In this document: positions 9,340-17,989 of the stretch, piece by piece
Position numbering within the stretch: the first letter of the stretch is position 1
Layout of the letters: the number at the start of each line of letters is the position of its first letter
Source: Paraburkholderia caballeronis
Lineage (GTDB): Bacteria > Pseudomonadota > Gammaproteobacteria > Burkholderiales > Burkholderiaceae
Length of the DNA stretch: 64,000 nt
Assembly (NCBI RefSeq): GCF_900104845.1
Contig: NZ_FNSR01000001.1
Coordinates: 2,356,001-2,420,000, forward strand
Direction: 5' to 3'
The notes under the pieces: generated by a model
Told to the model about the DNA's origin: nothing
Seen by the model: only the letters and a program-made list of their open reading frames with translations
The model's database searches: none
Position numbers and translations under genes: made by a program

Positions 9340-9999
9340 ATGCCCACCACTACGCTCATCATCCAGTCGCTGCCGGTGCTCGCGCAGGGCGCGGTGCTGA
9401 CGGTCAAGTTCGCGGTGCTGTCGATGATCTTCGGCCTCGCGGGCGGCATCGTGCTCGCGCTGATGGGCATCAGCACGAACCGCGTGCTGCCGCGCGTCGC
9501 GCGCGTGTACGTGAGCGTGATGCGCGGCACGCCGCTCCTCGTGCAGATCTTCGTGATCTACTACGGGCTGCCCGGCGTCGGCATCTCGCTCGACCCGACG
9601 CCGGCCGGCGTGATCGCGCTGTCCGCGAACGTCGCCGCATACCTGTCCGAGAGCATGCGCGGCGCGATCCTCGGCATCGCGCGCGGCCAGTGGCTCGCCG
9701 CATACAGCCTCGGCCTGTCGCGGCGGCAGACGCTGCGCTACGTGATCGGCCCGCAAGCGCTGCGCATCGCGGTGCCGAGCCTGTCGAACAGTCTCATCAG
9801 CCTCATCAAGGACACGTCGCTCGTATCGGTGATCACCGTGACCGAACTGCTGCGCAGCGCGCAGGAGATCATCGCGTCCACCTATCAGCCGCTGCCGCTT
9901 TATCTGACCGCCGCCGCGGTCTACTGGGTGCTGTGCCAGGTGCTCGAATGGGTGCAGCACTGGTTCGAACGCAGACTCGCGCTGCCGTCGAGGCATTGA
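9340..9999 (+). CDS. Amino-acid ABC transporter permease (HisM/YecS type)
   Basis: The protein has 219 residues with about five membrane segments. The polar amino-acid permease signature is present: MRGTPLLVQIFVIYYGLP near residue 65 and the EAA-type loop AYSLGLSRRQTLRYVIGPQA. It forms the inner-membrane channel for the binding protein at 8435. The usual third gene, an ATPase, does not follow: the next gene is convergent. The transporter must therefore borrow an ATPase encoded elsewhere. Confidence 0.93.
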   Translation: MPTTTLIIQSLPVLAQGAVLTVKFAVLSMIFGLAGGIVLALMGISTNRVLPRVARVYVSVMRGTPLLVQIFVIYYGLPGVGISLDPTPAGVIALSANVAAYLSESMRGAILGIARGQWLAAYSLGLSRRQTLRYVIGPQALRIAVPSLSNSLISLIKDTSLVSVITVTELLRSAQEIIASTYQPLPLYLTAAAVYWVLCQVLEWVQHWFERRLALPSRH

Positions 10000-10070
10000 T
10001 GCAGCGGCCGCGGACTCGTGCGGTCCGCGCGCGTCGGCGGCCCTGACCGCCCGCGCGTCGCCGAAGCGGT

Positions 10071-11054
10071 CTACTCCCCCGCAAACCGCAGCCCCAGCGC
10101 CGCGCGCGCCGCGTCGGCCATCGCGATCATCCGGCGCGACGTGTCGTGCGTGACAACCGGGCTTTCCCGCTCGCCCGCGCGCAGCAGGTCGCAGAAGTGC
10201 GCGGTCTCGTAGTTGAGGCCGCCGCCTTCGAACGGCTCGTCGAGTTCGACCATACGGCCGTCCGCGTAGCGAATCGTCGCGCGCACCGGATTCCACCAGT
10301 TCGCGTGGATCGTCACGTGGCCGAGCGGCCCGGCGAGCAGCGCATCGCCGTAACCGTGCAGATCGAGCCCGCAGAACAGCTGCGCGATGCCGCGCTCGTG
10401 ACGGCAATTCAGGCTCGCGAACGTATCGACGCCGGTCGGCCCGAGACGGCCGATCGTCTGCACGTCGAGCGGCGCGCCGAGCCAGTCGGTCGCGAGAAAC
10501 ATCTCGTACACGCCGATGTCGAGCAGCGCGCCGCCCGCATGCTCGAACGAGAACGACGGATGCGACGCGGGCACGTTTGCAACCGAGCAGCCTGCGCGCA
10601 CGAGGCCGACGTCGCCGACCGGATCGCGCGCAAGGTGCTCGCGCAAGCGCCGGTACAGCGGATAAAACGGCGTCTTCATCGCTTCCATGAAAAGCCGCTG
10701 TGCGTCGCGCGCCGCATCGAGCACGCGTTCGAGCTGCGCGCCGTTGATCGTCGCGGGTTTTTCGCACAACACCGGCAGCCCCGCGCGCAACGCGGCGATC
10801 GCGTAGTCCGCGTGACTGTCCTGCAACGTCGCGACGTACACCGCGTCGATGCCGCTCGCGAACAGCGCCTCGACGCTTGCGCAGGCGAGCGCGCCGTGTT
10901 CGCGCGCGAGCGCGTCGGCCGGCTCCGCGCGGCGCGACCACACCGCGCCGACGCTCGCGTGCGGCACGTGGGCGAGACCCTGCGCGAAGCGATGCGCGAT
11001 GCGGCCCGCGCCGATGAGTCCCCAGCGTATGGGTCGAATGTCGGTGTCGGTCAT
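10071..11054 (-). CDS. Gfo/Idh/MocA-family NAD(P)-dependent oxidoreductase
   Basis: About 327 residues from the ATG at 11054 (MTDTDIRPIRWGLIGAGRIA). The N-terminal Rossmann fold has GLIGAGRIAHRF, and the catalytic lysine motif is present as LCEKPATING (~residues 95-104). The C-terminal half is the family's alpha/beta substrate domain. Members oxidise sugars, polyols or related compounds. A FadR-type regulator follows on the same strand upstream, so the pair may form a small sugar-catabolism unit. The substrate is unknown. Confidence 0.9.
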   Translation of the reverse strand: MTDTDIRPIRWGLIGAGRIAHRFAQGLAHVPHASVGAVWSRRAEPADALAREHGALACASVEALFASGIDAVYVATLQDSHADYAIAALRAGLPVLCEKPATINGAQLERVLDAARDAQRLFMEAMKTPFYPLYRRLREHLARDPVGDVGLVRAGCSVANVPASHPSFSFEHAGGALLDIGVYEMFLATDWLGAPLDVQTIGRLGPTGVDTFASLNCRHERGIAQLFCGLDLHGYGDALLAGPLGHVTIHANWWNPVRATIRYADGRMVELDEPFEGGGLNYETAHFCDLLRAGERESPVVTHDTSRRMIAMADAARAALGLRFAGE

Positions 11055-11249
11055 CCGTTGCCTGCCTGTCTGCCTGGATTCGAAACCACGCACGATAACC
11101 GGCCGGGCGGGCAAGTGCAAATCAACGCCGAGACGTTTGCGAAGAACGGAACGACAGCAGTATGAAAGAAGCCGCGACGCCGGACGCGCGGCGGCAGAAA
11201 AATAAGCGCGCGACGCAACGACCGTGCGCTGCGCACGACGCGGCCTGTA

Positions 11250-11972
11250 TCAGCGTTGCTCGACCGGCTCCGGCGCGAACGCGCGCTTCAGTTCGTCGGC
11301 GGTGTACGCGATCATCGCGATCGACGCCGCTTCCGCCTCCTGCGGCTGACGCCGCTCGATCGCGTCGACGATGCGCGCATGCGCGCGCACGACGTCCTGC
11401 CAGCCCCCTTCGCGCCGGTTCAGGATCGGATTCACGAGCGTCAGCGCGCCGCGAATGATCGCGGCCATCTGCTGGAAGAACTGGTTGCCGCTCGCGGCGA
11501 GAATGCGCGCGTGCAGCAGTTCGTCGGCGGACTGGTGACCGGCCTCGCCGGGCTGCGTCTCGCGCAGCGCGTCGAACGCGTCGCGGATTCCCGCGATCTC
11601 GACCGCGCCCGCGCGCGCGGCCGCCTGCGCGCACGCGGCCGGTTCGATCAGCGCGCGAAACTCCAGCACGTCGCGCAGGAACGTCTTGTCCGGTTTCGCG
11701 CGAAACCGCCACGACACCACGTCCTCGTCGATCATCCGCCAGTCGCGCATCGGCCGGATGCGCGTGCCGATCTTCGGCCGCACGTCGAGCATGTGCCGCG
11801 CGAGCAGCATCGACAGCGCCTCGCGCATCACCGTGCGGCTCACGTCGAACTCGCGCGACAACACGTCCTGCGGCGGCAGGATCACGCCGTAGCGATTCTC
11901 CACGATGCCGGCCACCAGCCCGTCCATGACCTTGCTGACCAGCGAACGGTCTTTGTTGCCGTGTTCGTCCAT
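11250..11972 (-). CDS. FadR/GntR-family transcriptional regulator (FCD domain)
   Basis: The protein has 240 residues. The N-terminal winged helix (~10-75; LPPQDVLSREFDVSRTVMRE) is the GntR DNA-binding domain; the rest is an all-helical FCD ligand domain with EFRALIEPAACAQAA and a metal/ligand histidine in ADELLHARIL. This subgroup usually controls sugar-acid or hexonate catabolism. It lies upstream of the Gfo/Idh/MocA gene in the same direction, and may regulate it. Confidence 0.93.
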   Translation of the reverse strand: MDEHGNKDRSLVSKVMDGLVAGIVENRYGVILPPQDVLSREFDVSRTVMREALSMLLARHMLDVRPKIGTRIRPMRDWRMIDEDVVSWRFRAKPDKTFLRDVLEFRALIEPAACAQAAARAGAVEIAGIRDAFDALRETQPGEAGHQSADELLHARILAASGNQFFQQMAAIIRGALTLVNPILNRREGGWQDVVRAHARIVDAIERRQPQEAEAASIAMIAYTADELKRAFAPEPVEQR

Positions 11973-12091
11973 CGCTCTCCTCCCCGATCCGTTTGCCTGC
12001 CCCTGTCGCCCACTTGCCGGAGAGATCTCACGTATCGGCGACCGCCAGCGCGCAGTTCAACCCGCAGTTCAGCCGTTACGTTGCTTCGCTC

Positions 12092-12106
12092 GCAAAGGAT
12101 ATGCCA
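12092..12106 (-). promoter_or_regulatory. Possible sigma-54 -24/-12 element upstream of the FadR-type gene
   Basis: Read on the minus strand the sequence is TGGCATATCCTTTGC. It matches TGGCA at -24 and TTGC at -12 with the canonical spacing, differing at the C and G that usually follow TGGCA. Transcription would start near 12080, leaving a leader of about 110 nt to the gene at 11972. No adjacent enhancer-binding protein gene is seen. Confidence 0.25.
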
Positions 12107-12198
12107 AGCCAGGAAACCTCCTGACAGGGTTATCCCTCTGACAAAACGTTTCATTCATGTAACGTGCGCCCCACGATGGCGCAGCAGACCCGTGAACT

Positions 12199-13737
12199 TC
12201 AGTGCGGCGCGCGCCCATATTGGTCGTCGAAGCGCACGATGTCGTCCTCGCCCAGATAACAGCCGGACTGCACCTCGATGATTTCGAGCGGCGTTTTACC
12301 CGGATTTTCCAGCCGGTGCGTGACGCCGAGCGGAATGTAGGTCGACTGATTCTCGCTCAGCAGGAAGCGTTCGTCGCCGCGCGTGACGAGCGCGGTGCCG
12401 CGCACGACGACCCAGTGCTCGGCGCGGTGATGATGCATCTGCAACGAAAGGCGCGCGCCCGGCTTCACGACGATCCGCTTCACCTGGAAACGCTCGCCGC
12501 TGTCGACTGAATCATAGAAGCCCCACGGCCGCTGCACCTTGCGATGATCGTTCGCCTCAGCGCCGCGCATTTGCTTCAGCTTGCCGACGACCGCCTTCAC
12601 GTCCTGCACGCGGTCCTTCGCGGCGACCAGCACCGCGTCCGCGGTCTCGACCACGACGACGCCCGACACGCCGACGCACGCGACCAGCCGGCCATCCGAG
12701 TGCGCGAACGTATCGGTCGTGCCTTCGAGCAGCACGCGGCCGCGCGCGACGTTGCCGTCCGCGTCCTTCTGCGACAGCTGCCACACCGCGTCCCACGCGC
12801 CGACGTCGGACCAGCCCGCGATCAGCGGCACGACGACGCCCGCGACCGGCAGGTCCGCGCCGATGCGCTCCATCACCGCATAGTCGATTGAGTCGGACGG
12901 ACACGCGCTCAGCGCGTCGCACGCGAGATGCAATGCGCCGTCGCCGTCCGTCGATGCGTGCTCGAACGACGCCGCGCACGCGGCGGCGATCGCCGGGCAG
13001 CAGCGGCCGATCGCATCGAGCCATACGGATGCGCGCACGACGAAGATGCCGCTGTTCCACCAGTAGGCCTTCGAATTCACGTAATGCTCGGCCAGTTCGC
13101 GGTCGGGTTTCTCGACGAAACCGTCGATGCCGCGCGCGCCGTTCGCGTCGAGCGTCCCGCCGGTGCGGATGTAGCCGTAGCCGGTTTCCGCGCGCGTCGG
13201 CGGCACGCCGAGCGTGACGAGCGCGCCGCGCGCCGCGTGTTCGACCGCCGCTTCGAGCGCGGCCGCGAACGCGGCAGTGTCCGCGAACAGATGATCGGCG
13301 GGTGTCGCGATCAGCACCGGATCGACGCCTTCCTCCGCCGACGCGAGTGCGACGAGCGCGGCGACCGTCAGCGCCGGCGCGGTGTTGCGCGCGACCGGTT
13401 CGAGAATCATCCGCGTCGGCGTGGCGCAGCGGCCGAGACGCTCGATCGTCTGATGCCGCAGTTCCTCGCTGCACACGACGAGCGTCGCGGCCTTCGCGAC
13501 CGGCTGCGGCGCGGCGGCCTGCGCGTTCGCGTACACGCGGTCGAGCCGGCGCAGCGTCGCTTCGAGCAGCGATTCGTCGTCGAGCAGATCGATCAGCTGC
13601 TTCGGGCAGTGCTCACGCGACAGCGGCCACAGGCGCGTGCCGGACCCGCCGGCAAGAATCACGGGCTGCACATGGAGCGCGGTCCGCGTTTCGTCCGCGG
13701 GGGCGTGCAGCGCGACGGGCAATGCGAGGTCGTTCAT
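12199..13737 (-). CDS. manC: Mannose-1-phosphate guanylyltransferase / mannose-6-phosphate isomerase
   Basis: 512 residues from the ATG at 13737, which has GGAGA upstream; longer in-frame starts add unrelated Arg-rich sequence. The N-terminal nucleotidyltransferase has LAGGSGTRLWPLSRE (28-42) and CPKQ; the C-terminal cupin isomerase half has LQMHHHRAEHWVVVRGTA and YIPLGVTHRLENPGK. It is the bifunctional type II enzyme that makes GDP-mannose, the precursor for mannose, rhamnose or fucose residues. It stands at one end of the exopolysaccharide locus and is the only nucleotide-sugar synthesis gene I see in it. Confidence 0.96.
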   Translation of the reverse strand: MNDLALPVALHAPADETRTALHVQPVILAGGSGTRLWPLSREHCPKQLIDLLDDESLLEATLRRLDRVYANAQAAAPQPVAKAATLVVCSEELRHQTIERLGRCATPTRMILEPVARNTAPALTVAALVALASAEEGVDPVLIATPADHLFADTAAFAAALEAAVEHAARGALVTLGVPPTRAETGYGYIRTGGTLDANGARGIDGFVEKPDRELAEHYVNSKAYWWNSGIFVVRASVWLDAIGRCCPAIAAACAASFEHASTDGDGALHLACDALSACPSDSIDYAVMERIGADLPVAGVVVPLIAGWSDVGAWDAVWQLSQKDADGNVARGRVLLEGTTDTFAHSDGRLVACVGVSGVVVVETADAVLVAAKDRVQDVKAVVGKLKQMRGAEANDHRKVQRPWGFYDSVDSGERFQVKRIVVKPGARLSLQMHHHRAEHWVVVRGTALVTRGDERFLLSENQSTYIPLGVTHRLENPGKTPLEIIEVQSGCYLGEDDIVRFDDQYGRAPH

Positions 13738-14059
13738 TCGGGTCTCCGGTGCGGGGCGACGGACGTGCTGTCGAATTCGACCGGCCGCGCGCGCGACAAC
13801 CGACGCGCCGCACAGGCCGATGACGCATTGGAGCAAAGCCGTTAATCGCGTTCCGTTCGCGCGCCCACACTGATTCGTTCGGACTCGCGCATGGCGGCCG
13901 ATGCGATGCTTCGGCGGGCGAGGTTCATCTTCGCCGCGCGACCGGCATCGCGGTTGGTACGCGAGGTCGCACAACGCGGCGACTACTGCGCGCGGCGCCG
14001 GAATGCCGCTCCTATAATCGCTGCGAACGCTTCCGTGCCGATCACCGACCGCCCCCGCC
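13738..14059. promoter_or_regulatory. Divergent control region between manC and an acyltransferase gene
   Basis: This 322-bp region has no gene of its own. On the plus strand a perfect TATAAT sits at 14013-14018, placing a start site about 35 nt before the acyltransferase ATG at 14060; no good -35 hexamer is visible, which suggests activator dependence. On the minus strand only the manC ribosome-binding site is clear. Confidence 0.45.
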
Positions 14060-15130
14060 ATGTCCACGTCCAGTCCTTCCCGGCTCCAGGGCCTGCAACA
14101 ACTGCGCTTTTTCGCGGCGTTCGCGGTGCTCGTCCATCACATCCTCGAAGAAGCATCCGCGAGCCCGTTCGCGCATCTGACGCCTGCGATCGAACGCGTC
14201 GGCGCATCGGGCGTCGATGTGTTCTTCGTGATCAGCGGGTTCGTGATGTGGCACACGACGCGCGGCTTCTCGCGTTCGACGTCGCCGAAACGCTTCTTCG
14301 TGCGCCGCGTGAGCCGCATCATGCCGCCGTACTGGGCGTGTCTCGCGCTCGTCGTCGCGCTGTGGTGGACCGGCGCGCTGTTCAAAAGCATGTCGATCGA
14401 CGGGCCGCGGCTCCTCCAGTCGATGCTGCTGCTGCCGCCGACCACGTCGGGCGGGATGATCTGGGGCGTGTCGTGGACGCTCGTCTACGAGTTCTACTTT
14501 TATCTGGTCTGCACCGCCGCGCTGCTGCTGCCGTGGGAGAAGCGCCGCACGCTGTTCATCGCGGCGCTGCTCGTCGCGCTGCCGTTCGCGTTGAACGCGG
14601 CGGGCGCGCGCATTCAGGGCGGTTATTACGGCAACCCGATCGTCGCGGAGTTCGTGTTCGGCATCGCGCTCGGCTGGGCCGCGCCGAAGCTGCCGAAGCG
14701 GCGCGCCGCGTGGCTGCTGCTGGCGGTCTGCGCGGTGCTGCTGTACTGGGCGTCGGCCGCGTCGCCGGACGCAGCGACCTATGGGCTGCGGCCGTCGTTG
14801 CGCTGGTGGGCGTGGGGTCTGCCCGCGACGCTCGCGGTCGCCGCGTTCACGATGACGAACGGCATCGGCGGCACGACGGGACGCGCGCTGATCGCGCTCG
14901 GCGACTCGTCGTATGTGCTGTACCTGACGCACGGGCTGTTGATGATCGCGTTCGCGCGTACGATCAAGGCCGGCGTGTTCCATGGCTCCGCGACGCTCTA
15001 CGCCGCCGCGTTCGTCATCGCGTGCGGCGCGGTCGTGTTCGCCCATGGGCTCCATGTCGTCGCGGAACGGCCGCTGCTCGCATGGTTCCAGCGGAAGGAG
15101 CCGCGCGTGAGGGGTTCGGTGTTGACGTGA
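14060..15130 (+). CDS. Acyltransferase-3 (OafA/YrhL-type) membrane protein
   Basis: The protein has 356 residues with about ten membrane segments and no attached SGNH domain. Family signatures are LRFFAAFAVLVHHILEE at the N-terminus (the catalytic His in the first helix) and GVDVFFVISGFVMW, then FFVRRVSRIMPPYW. Such proteins acylate sugars at the inner membrane, moving acyl groups from cytoplasmic CoA donors to extracytoplasmic glycans. Its place next to manC marks it as a polysaccharide O-acetyl or O-succinyl decorator. Confidence 0.92.
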   Translation: MSTSSPSRLQGLQQLRFFAAFAVLVHHILEEASASPFAHLTPAIERVGASGVDVFFVISGFVMWHTTRGFSRSTSPKRFFVRRVSRIMPPYWACLALVVALWWTGALFKSMSIDGPRLLQSMLLLPPTTSGGMIWGVSWTLVYEFYFYLVCTAALLLPWEKRRTLFIAALLVALPFALNAAGARIQGGYYGNPIVAEFVFGIALGWAAPKLPKRRAAWLLLAVCAVLLYWASAASPDAATYGLRPSLRWWAWGLPATLAVAAFTMTNGIGGTTGRALIALGDSSYVLYLTHGLLMIAFARTIKAGVFHGSATLYAAAFVIACGAVVFAHGLHVVAERPLLAWFQRKEPRVRGSVLT

Positions 15131-15185
15131 CGGCGCCTCGTTCGCAGCGCCCTTCCCGGTCAGCCTCGCCGCAACCCGCAACCCG

Positions 15186-15243
15186 CAACAAAAAGCCCGC
15201 ATGCAACGGCCCGGCATCGAAACCGGGGCATCGTCATGCGGGC
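15186..15243 (-). terminator. Intrinsic terminator after the FkbH-like gene
   Basis: On the minus strand GCCCGCATG (complement of 15235-15243) pairs with CATGCGGGC (complement of 15195-15203). A second, inner GC-rich hairpin lies between them, and a TTTTTGTTG tract (complement of 15186-15194) follows. This ends the acyl-carrier module operon and separates it from the convergent acyltransferase. Confidence 0.75.
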
Positions 15244-15280
15244 CACACCCGACACCTCTCGAAGCCGCCTTAACCACCGC

Positions 15281-17221
15281 CTACGCGTCGTTCAACGCCC
15301 GGGCGTCGGGCGTCAGATCGACCACGCGCATCGGCAGCACGTCATCGGGCGCGTGGTCGGCATCGAGCGCCCACCATGTGCTGCCGTCGGCGCGCGTGCC
15401 GGCCAGCGCAAAACCAAAGTTCGCGTAGTGCTGCTCGACCATCCGGTTGCGCGCGGTCGGCCGGTATTCGCCGACGATCGTCCGCAGCCCCGCCGCCTGC
15501 GCATGCGCGCAGAGCTTTTGCAGCACGGCGGTCTCGACCTTGCGGCCGAGCACGCGGCAACTCATCAGCCACGTGTCGATCGCGAGCGCGCCGTCGCGCG
15601 GCCGCGCGATCAGCACGCAGATCATCCCGTTGTCCGCGAACACGTCTTTCAGGCGGATCTGCCACGCGACGCAGTCCGGATCGTTCTCGAACGCCTCGAC
15701 GTCGGCCTCCGAATAACGCCGCGTCGTCAGGTTGAACTGGTTCGACTTGCCGATCAGCTGCGCGATGCGCGCGCGGCCCGACGCGTCGAAACGCCTGAAC
15801 ACGATCTCCATGTCGAGCGAGCGCAGATACGCGTCGAGATCGCCGGCCTGCTGCTGCAACGCGATCCGCCGCGCGTTCGCCTGGTAGAAGCCGGCGCGCG
15901 CGCGGTCCTCGTCCGAATACAGCGTCGCCTCGAACGCGCCCGAGGCGGACAGCGTGCGCGCGAACAGCGCCGGGTCGTCGCCGACTTCCGGCACGAACAC
16001 CTGCGACGTGAATCCGCGCACGAGGCCGCGTTCAGCCGGGTTGTCGTCGAGGAACGCCATCGATTCGAGCCCGAGCGACAGCTCGCGCGCGATCGCGGTG
16101 ATGTTGGTCGCCTTGTCCTGCCAGTTCGCCTGGAACACCGCGATGTGCTCCTCGCGCAGCATCATCTCCGGATGCGAGCGGAACGGACCGCGCGCGACGT
16201 CGTCGTCGTTCTTCGACGACACCGCCAGCACGACGCCGCGCTCGCGCAGCGCGAGCGCGGCCGCCTGCACGCAACGATGCGCCTCGCCGACCGCGTCGCC
16301 TTCCGCGATCCGGATGTTGTCGATGCCGTCGTCGCCGATCACGCCGCCCCACACGGTATTGTCGAGATCGAGGATCAAACAGCGCCGGCTGCGGCCGCGC
16401 CATGCCGCGATCACGCGGCACACGTGGTCCGCGTACAGCGGCAGCGCGTCGTCCGCGAACGGCAGCTTCGCGAGGTTCCAGACCGACGGGTCGTGCCACG
16501 CCGCGAGGCCGACCGTCTCCGCGAGGCCAGCGACGTCGAGCAGCAGGTTCGGCGTGTTGTCGAGACTGTCCGCGAGCCGCCGGTTGAAGCCTTCGCATAA
16601 CGTGCGCCACGTGCCGGCGGTGCGGTAGTCGAGACTGCCGAACAACGTCTCCGGCGGCCGCGCGAGCGTCTGCACGAGCGCGACCGCGCCGCTGTTCTGC
16701 CGCACGCCGCGCACCACCAGATCGACGTGCTGGAACGCGGCCTCGATCATCTCCGCGCTCGCGCTGTCGTTGCCGGGCATCGGCTGCATCGGCAGCGCGC
16801 GATGGTCGAGCGCGAGCAGCACGAGATCGGGCCGCGCGAGGTTCAGCGCGGACGTCGGCGACAGCGCGTCCTGCACGACCTGGTTGTAGCCCGCGCACAC
16901 GCAGTTCAGCGCGAAACCGTGGCGCGCGGCCGTCGCGACGAGCGCCGCGCGCAGCGTATCGGTCGTCGCGTTGCAGATGAGCCCGAGCGTCAGCGGCACG
17001 AGCGGCGCGAGATCGCGGCCGTTCGCGAGCGCGCCGCCGATCACGCCGGCGAGGCGGTTCAGTTGCGCGCCGTCGAGCGCGTGCCGCGCGAGCGCGGCGA
17101 TCGCTTCGCCCGCCGGTTCGTCGGCCGGCTCCGTCGAATTCGCAAGTGCGCGGCAGCGCCGCGTAAAGTCGGCCGGCGCGCGCGGCAGCCAGCCCAGTTC
17201 CAGATAAAGCGACGCGCTCAT
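15281..17221 (-). CDS. FkbH-like HAD-IIIC protein (acyl-carrier loading enzyme)
   Basis: The protein has 646 residues. The N-terminal ~270 residues resemble the SGNH-like domain found in long FkbH proteins. The HAD-IIIC core follows, with the nucleophile motif DLDNTVWGG (285-293), the VSSKND segment (~334-339) and the acidic motif LDDNPAE (391-397). A GNAT-like C-terminal domain completes it. In tetronate and FK520-type pathways FkbH homologues take 1,3-bisphosphoglycerate and load a glyceryl group on an acyl carrier protein. The carrier protein here is encoded 10 bp upstream, so the same chemistry is inferred, with the product destined for the polysaccharide. The real substrate is unproven. 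Confidence 0.88.
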   Translation of the reverse strand: MSASLYLELGWLPRAPADFTRRCRALANSTEPADEPAGEAIAALARHALDGAQLNRLAGVIGGALANGRDLAPLVPLTLGLICNATTDTLRAALVATAARHGFALNCVCAGYNQVVQDALSPTSALNLARPDLVLLALDHRALPMQPMPGNDSASAEMIEAAFQHVDLVVRGVRQNSGAVALVQTLARPPETLFGSLDYRTAGTWRTLCEGFNRRLADSLDNTPNLLLDVAGLAETVGLAAWHDPSVWNLAKLPFADDALPLYADHVCRVIAAWRGRSRRCLILDLDNTVWGGVIGDDGIDNIRIAEGDAVGEAHRCVQAAALALRERGVVLAVSSKNDDDVARGPFRSHPEMMLREEHIAVFQANWQDKATNITAIARELSLGLESMAFLDDNPAERGLVRGFTSQVFVPEVGDDPALFARTLSASGAFEATLYSDEDRARAGFYQANARRIALQQQAGDLDAYLRSLDMEIVFRRFDASGRARIAQLIGKSNQFNLTTRRYSEADVEAFENDPDCVAWQIRLKDVFADNGMICVLIARPRDGALAIDTWLMSCRVLGRKVETAVLQKLCAHAQAAGLRTIVGEYRPTARNRMVEQHYANFGFALAGTRADGSTWWALDADHAPDDVLPMRVVDLTPDARALNDA

Positions 17222-17231
17222 CGTCGGCTCC

Positions 17232-17486
17232 TCACGCGTGCGCCTGCGGCAGCTTCCTGCGGATCAGCGCGACGAGTTCGCCCACGTTCTCCAGCGCGCC
17301 GATCTCGTGCGCGGCGAACTTCACGTTGAAGCGTTTCTGCACCGCCAGCATCAGCCGCACGTGGTTCAGGCTGTCCCAGCCGTCGACGTCGTCGGCGGTC
17401 GTGCCGGCGGCCAGCGCGACGTCGCCCGCGTCGAACACGTCGTCGAAAATGGGCCGGAGCTGCTCGTAGATCGCGTGATCGGTCAT
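17232..17486 (-). CDS. Acyl carrier protein
   Basis: 84 residues from an ATG preceded by GGAGG. The phosphopantetheine site is clear: GWDSLNHVRL with Ser39. Helix spacing and the acidic N-terminal half are typical of stand-alone carrier proteins, and it is not the fatty-acid AcpP, whose motif is DSLDTVE. Its ATG overlaps the stop of the VOC gene (ATGA), so the two are translationally coupled, and the FkbH-like gene starts 10 bp later. It is likely the carrier on which the FkbH-like protein builds an acyl group. Confidence 0.93.
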   Translation of the reverse strand: MTDHAIYEQLRPIFDDVFDAGDVALAAGTTADDVDGWDSLNHVRLMLAVQKRFNVKFAAHEIGALENVGELVALIRRKLPQAHA

Positions 17487-17989
17487 GCTGTACCTCCAGT
17501 GAGGATTGACAGGTTCAACAGCTTCGACAGGTCCGCCGCCGGCGCTTCGGACGACGCCGCGCGGTCCGGCCGCGCGGCCGTGTCCAGATGCAGCAGTTCG
17601 ACGACGCCGACGCCGGACACGAAATGAAACGACACGTGCCGGCCGCCGAACAGGATCGCCGGCGTCGGCGGCGAAATCTCGACGATGTCGACACCGCCTT
17701 GCTGGACCGATTCGATCCACGCGGCCGCGTCGGGCGTCGCATAACAGGTGTGATAGATCGACGGCCCGCCGCGCAGGATGCGGTCGATCGGCGACGGCCC
17801 ATCGCCGGGCCACACGACCTCGACGGTCGGCATCGCATCGTGCGTGCACAGCGCGAGCCGCACGCGCTGCAACGGATCGAACAGCGAGCCGCCGATCGTG
17901 TAGCCGAGCGTGTGCAGGAAGCAGAACGCGTCGTCCGGCGACTTCACCGCGAGGCCGTGATGATGGAACGTCAGCAGCGGCCCGCTCAT
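17483..17989 (-). CDS. VOC-superfamily (glyoxalase/methylmalonyl-CoA epimerase-like) protein
   Basis: 168 residues with paired beta-alpha-beta-beta-beta modules. Likely metal ligands are in FHHHGLAV (residues 8-15), HTCYATPD and VGVVELLHLD. The layout resembles methylmalonyl-CoA epimerases, which isomerise an alpha carbon next to a thioester. The stop overlaps the ACP start and its own start overlaps the stop of the SGNH-like gene, so it belongs to the module. It may epimerise or dehydrate the carrier-bound acyl group; that is inference. Confidence 0.85.
   Translation of the reverse strand: MSGPLLTFHHHGLAVKSPDDAFCFLHTLGYTIGGSLFDPLQRVRLALCTHDAMPTVEVVWPGDGPSPIDRILRGGPSIYHTCYATPDAAAWIESVQQGGVDIVEISPPTPAILFGGRHVSFHFVSGVGVVELLHLDTAARPDRAASSEAPAADLSKLLNLSILTGGTA

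Noticed and set aside
13738..14067. Longer N-terminus for manC (start at 14067)
   Set aside because: The extra 110 residues are Arg-rich, cross the TATAAT of the divergent gene, and the ATG at 13737 has a good ribosome-binding site.
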